Source: Pseudomonadota bacterium
GTDB taxonomy: Bacteria > Pseudomonadota > Alphaproteobacteria > Rhizobiales > Beijerinckiaceae
DNA length: 6,243 bases
Assembly (NCBI GenBank): GCA_023386115.1
Contig: JAEWKL010000104.1
Span: forward strand, 1 to 6,243
Direction of reading: 5' to 3'
The translations under genes were made by a program, and so were the position numbers. Shown piece by piece: positions 1-6,069 of the stretch (positions are counted from its first letter, which is position 1; each line of letters begins with the position of its first letter). A model generated the notes under the pieces. It was not told the origin of the DNA. It worked only from the letters and a program-made list of their open reading frames with translations, and ran no database searches.

Positions 1-1129
1 GCCCTCCCTCCTCCGCGGCCAGCGCCTGGGTGCCGCCGGCGAGGCCTGCCTCGAACAGGGCCCGCCCGGTCGAGGCGCCGGGGGCGGCCAGCACGTTGCG
101 CTGCCGGTTCCCGAGGCGCTGGGCATATTCGAGCTGGCGCAATTCGTCGGCGGCGCCGACCAGCACGTTCGAATCGGTCCCCACCCCGTAGCGCCCGCCC
201 GCCGCGACGAAGCCGGGGGCGGGAAAGATGCCGTCGCCGAGGCTCGCCTCGGTCACCGGGCACAGGCCCGCGACCGCACCGCTCCTCGCGAACCGAGCGG
301 TCTCGTCGGGCGTCATGTGGGTGGCGTGGATCAGGCACCAGCGGGAATCGAGCCCCGCATGGTCGAGGAGCCACTGCACAGGCCGGGCGCCGGACCAGGC
401 CTCGCACTCCTCCACCTCGCGCACCTGCTCGGCGGCGTGGATGTGGACCGGTCCTCCTGCCGAGAGCGCGACCGCGGCGTTCAGGTCCTCCGGCGTCACC
501 GCCCGCAGGCTGTGGGGCGCGACGCCGAGCGTCGCACCGGGCAGAGCCGTCACCGCGGCGCGAGATTCCTCAATCAGGCGGGCGAACAGGTCGAGGTCGC
601 TGACGAAGCGGCGCTGGCCCTCGTTCGGGGTCGCGCCGCCGAAGTTCGACCAGCGATAGAGCACCGGCAGCAGCGACAGGCGCAGGCCCGTGAGCGACGC
701 GGCGGCGGCGATCCGCTCCGCCATCTCGGCGACGTGGCCGTAGGGCCGCCCGTCCGGGGCATGGTGCAGGTAGTGGAACTCGCCGACCCGGGTGAACCCG
801 GATTCGAGCATCTCGACATAGGCCTGCGCCGCCACCGCCTCGGCCTCGTCCGGGCGCATCCGCAGGGCGAAGCGGTACATCGTCTCGCGCCAGGTCCAGA
901 ACGTGTCGGAGGAGGGTCCCCGCCGCTCCGCCAACCCCGCCATGCCGCGCTGGAAGGCGTGGCTGTGCAGGTTCGGCAGCCCCGGCACCAGCACCGCGAC
1001 GCGGGTATCGCCCGGCTCCGGCTCCCGCCCGACATCGATGGACGAGAACCGGCCCGCCTCCAGGGTGAGACGGAGATCCGCCTGCCAGCCTGTGGGCGTG
1101 AGACCTTGAGCGGCGTGCAGCACGGTCAT
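1..1129 (-). CDS. hutF: Formimidoylglutamate deiminase HutF, C-terminus cut off by the window edge
   Basis: HutF hydrolyses N-formimino-L-glutamate to N-formyl-L-glutamate plus ammonia, the step that marks the five-enzyme histidine route; it is a cytosolic amidohydrolase with one metal. I translated the minus strand from the ATG at 1129-1127: the frame stays open for 376 codons to the edge with no stop. Visible motifs are LHSHAFQRG (metal pair H55/H57), FHYLHHAPDG (119-127), APHS (H206), HIHAAEQ (H229, H231, E234), LIHATH (H268) and GTDSN (D319), the expected order of amidohydrolase ligands and catalytic residues. FHYLHH...DG and the N-terminal 'FWTWRETMY' are typical of HutF rather than of guanine deaminase or AtzA-like relatives. 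Family members are roughly 450 residues, so some 75-80 are missing. AGGAG (complement of 1138-1142) sits 8 nt before the start. It is transcribed divergently from hutI across shared operators. Confidence 0.93.
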   Translation of the reverse strand, partial: MTVLHAAQGLTPTGWQADLRLTLEAGRFSSIDVGREPEPGDTRVAVLVPGLPNLHSHAFQRGMAGLAERRGPSSDTFWTWRETMYRFALRMRPDEAEAVAAQAYVEMLESGFTRVGEFHYLHHAPDGRPYGHVAEMAERIAAAASLTGLRLSLLPVLYRWSNFGGATPNEGQRRFVSDLDLFARLIEESRAAVTALPGATLGVAPHSLRAVTPEDLNAAVALSAGGPVHIHAAEQVREVEECEAWSGARPVQWLLDHAGLDSRWCLIHATHMTPDETARFARSGAVAGLCPVTEASLGDGIFPAPGFVAAGGRYGVGTDSNVLVGAADELRQLEYAQRLGNRQRNVLAAPGASTGRALFEAGLAGGTQALAAEEGG

Positions 1130-1176
1130 CGGCGCGTCTCCTGCATGGATCCTCGGCGCTCCTGCGCTCCGCATCA

Positions 1177-1186
1177 TGTCTATACA
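1177..1186. promoter_or_regulatory. HutC-type operator, hutF-proximal copy
   Basis: TGTCTATACA contains GTCTATAC, which fits the consensus GTMTAKAC given in the literature for the HutC subfamily of GntR regulators; the opposite strand (GTATAGAC) fits as well, as expected for a near-palindromic dimer site. It lies 47 bp upstream of the hutF start. HutC normally represses hut genes and is released by urocanate. The assignment rests on motif and location; no regulator gene is visible in this window. Confidence 0.72.
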
Positions 1187-1200
1187 AGGCCACTCGCTCA

Positions 1201-1210
1201 TGTCTATACA
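1201..1210. promoter_or_regulatory. HutC-type operator, hutI-proximal copy
   Basis: This is a second perfect copy of TGTCTATACA, lying 27 bp before the hutI start and just upstream of its Shine-Dalgarno sequence. Identity with the first copy extends leftward to 13 bp (TCATGTCTATACA at 1174-1186 and 1198-1210), so the two form a direct repeat with a 24-bp period. Its position around the likely start of transcription fits repression of the hutIH(U) transcript. Confidence 0.72.
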
Positions 1211-1237
1211 TAAGCGCGAACCACGGAGGAGACGCGC

Positions 1238-2461
1238 ATGAGCGGGAGTGAAGGCGTGCCGCAGGTCTGGCGCAACGTCCGGCTTGCCACCTTCGCAGCC
1301 GGCCTCCCGGGCATCGGCGCGGTGGAGAAGGCTGCGCTCGCGATCCGCGACGGCCGCATCCTGTTCGCCGGCGCGGAGGCCGACCTGCCGGGAGCGGCGC
1401 TCGACGGCGCCGAGATCGTCGACGGCGAGGGCCGCTGGATCACCCCGGGGCTGATCGACTGCCACACCCATCTCGTCTGGGCCGGCGACCGGGCGCATGA
1501 ATTCGAGCTGCGCCTCGCCGGGGCCTCCTACGAGGAGGTGGCGCGGGCCGGCGGCGGCATCGTCTCCTCGGTCGGCGCCCTGCGTGCGGCGAGCGAGGAC
1601 GACCTCGTGCGCCAGACGCTTCCCCGGCTCGACGCGCTGATGTCCGAGGGCGTCACCACGGTCGAGGTGAAATCGGGCTACGGCCTCGACCTCGACAGCG
1701 AGCGCAAGGCGCTCCGCGCCGCCCGCCGGCTCGGCGAGATGCGCTCGGTGGGCATCCGCACCACCTTCCTCGGCGCCCACGCCCTGCCGCCGGAGGCCGG
1801 CGGCGACAAGGACGCGTTCATCGCCGAGGTCGCCGACACGATGCTGCCGGCGCTGGCCGCGGAGGGGCTGGTCGACGCGGTCGATGCGTTCTGCGAAGGC
1901 ATCGCCTTCTCGCCCGACCAGGTCGCCCGGGTGTTCGACCGCGCGCAGGCCTTGAGCCTGCCGGTCAAGCTCCACGCCGACCAGCTCTCGAATCTCGGCG
2001 GCGCCGCGCTCGCCGCGCGCTACCGCGCCCTCTCGGCCGACCACCTCGAGCATACCGACGAATCCGGTGCCGCCGCCATGGCGCGGAGCGGCACCGTCGC
2101 GGTGCTGCTGCCCGGCGCTTACTACTTCATCCGCGAGACCACAGTGCCGCCGGTGGCGCTGTTCCGGCAGCACGGCGTGCCGATGGCGGTGGCGACCGAC
2201 GCCAATCCCGGCACCTCGCCGCTCACCTCGCTGCTGCTCGCCATGAACATGGCCGCGACGCTCTTCCGTCTCACCGTCGACGAGTGCCTGGCCGGCACCA
2301 CCCGCGAGGCCGCCCGTGCCCTCGGAATCCTGTCCGAGACCGGCACCCTCGAGGCCGGCAAGCGCGCCGATCTCGCGGTCTGGTCGATCGAGCGGCCGGG
2401 CGAGCTCGTCTACCGCATGGGCTTCAACCCGCTCCACGCCCGCATCCGGGGGACACGATGA
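1238..2461 (+). CDS. hutI: Imidazolonepropionase HutI
   Basis: HutI opens the ring of 4-imidazolone-5-propionate by hydrolysis to give N-formimino-L-glutamate, the third step of histidine breakdown, in the cytosol. At 407 residues it has normal family length. It is an amidohydrolase-fold metalloenzyme: ITPGLIDCHTHLVWAGDR gives the metal pair H76/H78 and the substrate arginine R85; VEVKSGYGL (Y148), FLGAHALP (H181), KLHADQLSNLGG (H246, Q249), ADHLEH (H269) and ATDANPGT (D321) follow in family order. The ATG at 1238 is chosen because GGAGGAG (1225-1231) precedes it by 6 nt. The next in-frame methionine is far downstream, inside the catalytic domain. The last codons overlap the hutH start. Immediately downstream of the operators, it is the first gene of the rightward unit. 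I see no truncation or missing key residue. Confidence 0.97.
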   Translation: MSGSEGVPQVWRNVRLATFAAGLPGIGAVEKAALAIRDGRILFAGAEADLPGAALDGAEIVDGEGRWITPGLIDCHTHLVWAGDRAHEFELRLAGASYEEVARAGGGIVSSVGALRAASEDDLVRQTLPRLDALMSEGVTTVEVKSGYGLDLDSERKALRAARRLGEMRSVGIRTTFLGAHALPPEAGGDKDAFIAEVADTMLPALAAEGLVDAVDAFCEGIAFSPDQVARVFDRAQALSLPVKLHADQLSNLGGAALAARYRALSADHLEHTDESGAAAMARSGTVAVLLPGAYYFIRETTVPPVALFRQHGVPMAVATDANPGTSPLTSLLLAMNMAATLFRLTVDECLAGTTREAARALGILSETGTLEAGKRADLAVWSIERPGELVYRMGFNPLHARIRGTR

Positions 2462-3993
2462 CCGAGACGATCACCCTCGTGCCGGGCGCGGTTCCGCTCG
2501 CCAGTTGGCGCGCGGTCTATCGCGGCGCCCCCGCCCAGCTCGATCGATCCTGCGCCCCGGCGGTCGCCGAGAGCGCGGCGGCGGTCGCCCGGATCCTCGC
2601 CCGGGGCGAGCCGGTCTACGGCATCAATACCGGCTTCGGGAAACTGGCGAGCGTGCGGATCGACGCCGCCGACCTCGCGACGCTCCAGCGCAACATCGTG
2701 CTCTCTCACGCCGCCGGCGTCGGCGAGCCGAGCCCCGTGCCGGTGGTGCGCCTGATGCTGGCGCTCAAGCTCGCGAGCCTGGCGCAAGGCGCCTCCGGCG
2801 TGCAGCCCGCCACCCTCGGCCTGCTGGCGGCGATGCTCGCCCGCGACGTGATCCCGGTCGTGCCGTGCCAGGGCTCGGTCGGCGCCTCGGGCGACCTCGC
2901 GCCGCTCGCCCACATGGCCGCGGTGATGATCGGGGTCGGCGAGGCCTTCACGCCGGCGGGGCGGATGCCCGCCGCCGAGGCTTTGGCCGCGGCCGGCCTC
3001 GCGCCGGCCACGCTCGGGCCGAAAGAGGGCCTGGCGCTCCTCAACGGCACCCAGTTCTCGACCGCCAATGCGCTCGCCGGCCTGTTCGAGGCCGAGACCC
3101 TGCTGCGCACGGCCCTCGTCGCCGGGGCGCTCGCCACCGACGCGGCGCGGGGCTCCGACGCGCCGTTCGATCCGCGCATCCACCTGCTTCGCCGCCACCG
3201 CGGCCAGATCGAGACCGCCGCCGCCTTGCGGGCGCTCATGGCCGGCAGCGCCATCCGCGCCTCGCACCTCGTCGGCGACGAGCGGGTGCAGGACCCCTAC
3301 TGCCTGCGCTGCCAGCCGCAGGTGATGGGCGCCTGCCTCGACCTGCTGCGCCAGGCGGCCGAGACGCTCGCCACGGAAGCGAACGGCGTCTCCGACAATC
3401 CCCTGATCTTCCCCGAGACCGACGAGGCCCTGTCCGGCGGCAACTTCCACGCCGAGCCGGTGGCCTTCGCGGCCGACATGATTGCCATGGCGCTCTGCGA
3501 GATCGGCTCGCTGTCCGAGCGTCGCATCGCCATGCTGGTCGATCCCGCCCTGTCGGGCCTGCCGGCCTTCCTGACGCCGAAGCCGGGGCTGAATTCCGGC
3601 TTCATGATCCCGCAGGTGACGGCCGCGGCCCTGGTCTCCGAGAACAAGCAGCGGGCGATGCCGGCGAGCGTCGATTCGATCCCGACCTCCGCCAACCAGG
3701 AGGACCACGTCTCGATGGCGGCCCACGGCGCCCGCCGCCTGATGCCGATGGCCGAGAACGCCGCCGCGGTGGTGGCGATCGAGGTCCTGGCGGCGGCGCA
3801 AGGCTGCGACTTCCACGCGCCGCTCACCTCCAGCCCGGCGCTGGAGGCGGTGCGGGCGCGGCTGCGGGCGCAGGTGCCGCATCTCGACGACGACCGGCAT
3901 GTCCACCCCGACATCGCGGCGGCGCTGGCGCTGGTGCGGGATGGGAGCCTGGTCGCGGCGGCCGAAGGCGTGCCGCTGCCCGTTCTCGGCTAG
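2458..3993 (+). CDS. hutH: Histidine ammonia-lyase (histidase) HutH
   Basis: HutH removes ammonia from L-histidine to form trans-urocanate, the committing step of the pathway and the source of the HutC inducer. The 511-residue protein has standard length. GSVGASGDLAPLAH carries the Ala143-Ser144-Gly145 triad that cyclises to the MIO cofactor. Other active-site residues are in place: Y54 (VYGINTGFG), H84 (LSHAAG), N196 (LNGTQ), Y281 and R284 (QDPYCLR), F330 (GGNFH) and E415 (NQEDHVSM). The same frame is open upstream to an ATG at 2284, but that extension lies inside hutI and reads as arginine- and proline-rich shadow sequence. The ATG at 2458 gives the family N-terminus (MTETITLVPG) and overlaps the hutI stop as ATGA. 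The upstream ribosome site is only GGGGGA (2448-2453), so translation is probably coupled to hutI. Confidence 0.98.
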   Translation: MTETITLVPGAVPLASWRAVYRGAPAQLDRSCAPAVAESAAAVARILARGEPVYGINTGFGKLASVRIDAADLATLQRNIVLSHAAGVGEPSPVPVVRLMLALKLASLAQGASGVQPATLGLLAAMLARDVIPVVPCQGSVGASGDLAPLAHMAAVMIGVGEAFTPAGRMPAAEALAAAGLAPATLGPKEGLALLNGTQFSTANALAGLFEAETLLRTALVAGALATDAARGSDAPFDPRIHLLRRHRGQIETAAALRALMAGSAIRASHLVGDERVQDPYCLRCQPQVMGACLDLLRQAAETLATEANGVSDNPLIFPETDEALSGGNFHAEPVAFAADMIAMALCEIGSLSERRIAMLVDPALSGLPAFLTPKPGLNSGFMIPQVTAAALVSENKQRAMPASVDSIPTSANQEDHVSMAAHGARRLMPMAENAAAVVAIEVLAAAQGCDFHAPLTSSPALEAVRARLRAQVPHLDDDRHVHPDIAAALALVRDGSLVAAAEGVPLPVLG

Positions 3994-3994
3994 A

Positions 3995-4010
3995 CGCCGT
4001 TCGATCGGCG
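3995..4010 (+). other. Small hairpin right after hutH
   Basis: CGCCG (3995-3999) can pair with CGGCG (4006-4010) around a six-base loop, beginning two bases after the hutH stop codon. The stem is short and no run of T follows, so it is not a convincing intrinsic terminator; at most it marks a 3' end or adds to the structured stretch beginning at 4033. It could be chance in DNA of this composition. Confidence 0.3.
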
Positions 4011-4032
4011 CAACAGACCCGACACCCTCCGC

Positions 4033-4170
4033 GTCATTCCGGGGCCGCGCAGCGGAGCCCGGAATCTAGAACCGCAGGTTTCTTCGAACAAAGCGAGCGG
4101 CGTTCCGCTTCATTCCTCTCCATCAGCGGTTCTGGAGTCCGGGGGCCGCGAAAGCGGCCCTCGGAATGAC
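4033..4170. repeat. 138-bp palindromic intergenic element with cloverleaf folding potential
   Basis: This non-coding element fills the middle of the hutH-hutU gap. Its ends are inverted: GTCATTCCGGGGCCGC (4033-4048) matches the complement of 4154-4170 with one extra base. It can also fold as a three-arm structure: a left hairpin (4036-4043 with 4058-4065, then CCGC/GCGG around GCA), a central 11-bp stem with one G-T pair (4065-4075 with 4126-4136), and a right 12-bp hairpin (4138-4149 with 4154-4165) closed by a GAAA loop. Within the central arm are a near-palindrome around TTCGAA (4079-4092) and AGCGG/CCGCT (4096-4109). The left arm is shared with the element at 5978. The pattern resembles REP- or MITE-like repeats common between genes of methylobacteria and bradyrhizobia (recalled, not searched). 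No clear target duplication and no coding capacity are seen. The remaining 4171-4256 holds only the hutU leader; I find no GTMTAKAC operator there. Confidence 0.85.
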
Positions 4171-4256
4171 TGTGAGGATGGCGATTCGACCGGCCCCATC
4201 CAACAGGCCAGCGAGCTGAATCCCCTCTGAGTTCTCCCACCCCGGAGCCCCTACCC

Positions 4257-5921
4257 ATGACCCGCAACGACAACGCCCGCCTCGTCCGCGCCCCCCATGG
4301 CCCGACCCTCACCGCCAAGAGCTGGCTCACCGAGGCGCCGCTCCGGATGCTGATGAACAACCTCGATCCCGACGTCGCCGAGCGGCCGGGCGAGCTGGTG
4401 GTCTATGGCGGCATCGGCCGGGCGGCGCGGGACTGGGCGAGCTTCGACCGCATCGTCGCGGCCCTGCGCGACCTCGACGACGACCAGACCCTGCTGGTCC
4501 AGTCCGGCAAGCCGGTCGGGGTCTTTCGCACCCACGCCGACGCCCCCCGCGTTCTGATCGCCAACTCGAATCTCGTGCCGCACTGGGCGACCTGGGAGCA
4601 TTTTCACGAGCTCGATCGCAAGGGCCTGATGATGTACGGCCAGATGACGGCCGGATCCTGGATCTATATCGGCAGCCAGGGCATCGTGCAGGGCACCTAC
4701 GAGACCTTCGTGGAGATGGGCCGCCAGCATTACGCGGGCGACCTGGCGGGACGCTGGATCCTGACCGCGGGCCTCGGCGGCATGGGTGGCGCGCAGACCC
4801 TGGCTGCGACCATGGCGGGGGCCTCGTGCCTCGCGGTCGAGGCCCAGGCCTCGCGCATCGAGTTCCGGTTGCGCACCGGCTACGTCGACGTCCAGGCCCG
4901 CGACCTCGACCATGCCCTGGCGCTGATCGACGAATCCTGCCGCACCAAGACCCCGCGCTCGGTCGCGCTGCTCGGCAACGCCGCGGACATTTTCTCGGAG
5001 CTCTACGCCCGCGGCGTGCGGCCCGACTGCGTCACCGACCAGACCTCGGCCCACGACCCCGTCAACGGCTACCTGCCGGCCGGCTGGACGGTCGCCGAGT
5101 GGGAGGCCAAGCGCGAGACCGATCCGGCTGCCGTCGCGGCGGCGGCGAAGCGCTCGATGGCCGTGCACGTGCTGGCGATGCTCAATTTCCATCGCGCCGG
5201 CGTGCCGGTGGTCGATTACGGCAACAACATCCGCCAGATGGCGCTGGAGGAGGGCGTCGAGGACGCCTTCGCCTTCCCGGGCTTCGTCCCCGCCTATATC
5301 CGCCCGCTCTTCTGCCGCGGCATCGGGCCGTTCCGCTGGTGCGCCCTCTCGGGCGATCCGGAGGATATCTACCGCACCGACGCCAAGGTGAAGGAGTTGC
5401 TGCCCGACAACCACCATCTCCACCGCTGGCTCGACATGGCGCGGGAAAAAATCCGCTTCCAGGGCCTGCCGGCGCGGATCTGCTGGGTGGGCCTCGGCGA
5501 CCGCCACCGGCTCGGTCTCGCCTTCAACGAGATGGTGCGCAAGGGCGAGCTGAAGGCGCCGATCGTCATCGGCCGCGACCACCTCGATTCCGGCTCGGTC
5601 GCCTCGCCGAACCGCGAGACGGAGGCGATGCGCGACGGCTCCGACGCGGTCTCCGACTGGCCGTTGCTCAATGCCCTCCTCAACACCGCCTCGGGGGCCA
5701 CCTGGGTCTCGCTGCACCATGGCGGCGGTGTCGGGATGGGCTTCTCGCAGCATGCCGGCATGGTGATCGTCTGCGACGGCAGCGAGGCGGCGGACCGGCG
5801 CCTGGAGCGGGTGCTGTGGAACGATCCCGCCACCGGCGTGATGCGCCACGCCGATGCCGGCTACGACGATGCGGTGGCGTGCGCCCGGGAGCACGGGCTG
5901 GATTTGCCGTCGCTCGGCTGA
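4257..5921 (+). CDS. hutU: Urocanate hydratase (urocanase) HutU
   Basis: HutU adds water to urocanate to give 4-imidazolone-5-propionate, the second step of the pathway, using tightly bound NAD+ as an electrophile. The 554-residue length is normal. The N-terminal region carries LVVYGGIGRAARDW (47-60), VQSGKPVGVF (81-90) and NSNLVPHW (103-110); the Rossmann-type NAD+ site is GLGGMGGAQ (172-180); VVDYGNNIRQMA (318-329) and FCRGIGPFRW (352-361) follow; ARICWVGLGDRHR (406-418) contains C409, matching the essential urocanase cysteine; and WVSLHHGGGVGMGFSQHAG (483-501) closes the active-site region. The ATG at 4257 follows GGAG (4244-4247) by 9 nt and gives the usual N-terminus. It lies 263 bp after hutH on the same strand, with the palindromic element between, so it is either read through from the hutI promoter or has a promoter I cannot recognise. 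No defects are seen. Confidence 0.98.
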   Translation: MTRNDNARLVRAPHGPTLTAKSWLTEAPLRMLMNNLDPDVAERPGELVVYGGIGRAARDWASFDRIVAALRDLDDDQTLLVQSGKPVGVFRTHADAPRVLIANSNLVPHWATWEHFHELDRKGLMMYGQMTAGSWIYIGSQGIVQGTYETFVEMGRQHYAGDLAGRWILTAGLGGMGGAQTLAATMAGASCLAVEAQASRIEFRLRTGYVDVQARDLDHALALIDESCRTKTPRSVALLGNAADIFSELYARGVRPDCVTDQTSAHDPVNGYLPAGWTVAEWEAKRETDPAAVAAAAKRSMAVHVLAMLNFHRAGVPVVDYGNNIRQMALEEGVEDAFAFPGFVPAYIRPLFCRGIGPFRWCALSGDPEDIYRTDAKVKELLPDNHHLHRWLDMAREKIRFQGLPARICWVGLGDRHRLGLAFNEMVRKGELKAPIVIGRDHLDSGSVASPNRETEAMRDGSDAVSDWPLLNALLNTASGATWVSLHHGGGVGMGFSQHAGMVIVCDGSEAADRRLERVLWNDPATGVMRHADAGYDDAVACAREHGLDLPSLG

Positions 5922-5977
5922 CGGTTTCGCCCACGATGCACGAAAGCCTGCCTGATTGGGCCGGCGACATTCAAACC

Positions 5978-6025
5978 CTCCACGTCATCCCGGGGCCGCG
6001 CAGCGGACCCCGGGATGACGTGGAG
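5978..6025. repeat. 48-bp near-perfect palindrome, minimal copy of the 4033 element
   Basis: CTCCACGTCATCCCGGGG (5978-5995) is an exact inverted match of 6008-6025, an 18-bp stem; inside it CCGC (5996-5999) pairs with GCGG (6003-6006) around GCA, leaving A6007 bulged. The core differs from the left arm of the 4033 element at only three of 33 positions, so the two are copies of one repeat family. It starts 56 bp after the hutU stop and ends 44 bp before the stop of the opposing gene. There is no T-run on either side, so it is not a textbook intrinsic terminator, but so strong a stem between converging genes could stop or protect transcripts from both sides. The gap 5922-6069 holds nothing else I can name. 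Confidence 0.88.
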
Positions 6026-6069
6026 AGATGTCGATCTGTGTGCCCATTTGTTTCGTGAAAGCTAAGAAA

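Larger units (their letters stand above)
1130..1237. promoter_or_regulatory. Divergent hutF/hutI promoter region
   Basis: This 108-bp gap separates the start codons of hutF (leftward) and hutI (rightward) and must hold both promoters. It contains two identical operator-like sites (see separate entries) and a Shine-Dalgarno sequence at each end: AGGAG for hutF and GGAGGAG (1225-1231) for hutI. The TATA-like cores of the two sites (TATACA on the plus strand, TATAGA on the minus strand) are the only plausible -10 hexamers. I could not find a convincing -35 at the correct spacing for either direction, so exact promoters are not called. If the cores double as -10 elements, a bound repressor would block RNA polymerase directly. 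Confidence 0.75.

Noticed and set aside
570..1211. Minus-strand open frame overlapping hutF in another register and starting inside the second operator
   Set aside because: Its product is low-complexity arginine/alanine-rich sequence, and its start lies in the promoter region; the HutF frame from 1129 explains the same DNA.
317..1213. Long plus-strand open frame opposite hutF
   Set aside because: The minus-strand frame matches HutF motif for motif; the plus frame is rich in arginine, glycine and histidine and covers both operators, as expected of antisense shadow in GC-rich DNA.
2284..2457. Possible 58-residue N-terminal extension of HutH
   Set aside because: It lies wholly inside conserved hutI sequence and reads as arginine/proline-rich; the 2458 start gives the normal histidase length and N-terminus.
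2410..3906. 498-codon minus-strand frame opposite hutH
   Set aside because: Arginine-, glycine- and histidine-rich with no domain, fully antisense to an intact hutH; typical shadow.
4033..4170. Intrinsic terminator or riboswitch after hutH
   Set aside because: Strong stems exist but no T-run follows, and the related copy beyond hutU shows it is a dispersed repeat rather than a gene-specific leader or terminator.
4034..4360. Minus-strand 108-codon frame covering the palindromic element and the hutU start
   Set aside because: It runs through both arms of the repeat and the hutU N-terminus; coding potential comes from chance openness of the repeat.
4251..5894. 547-codon minus-strand frame opposite hutU
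   Set aside because: Length alone is impressive, but composition and lack of motifs mark it as the antisense shadow of hutU.
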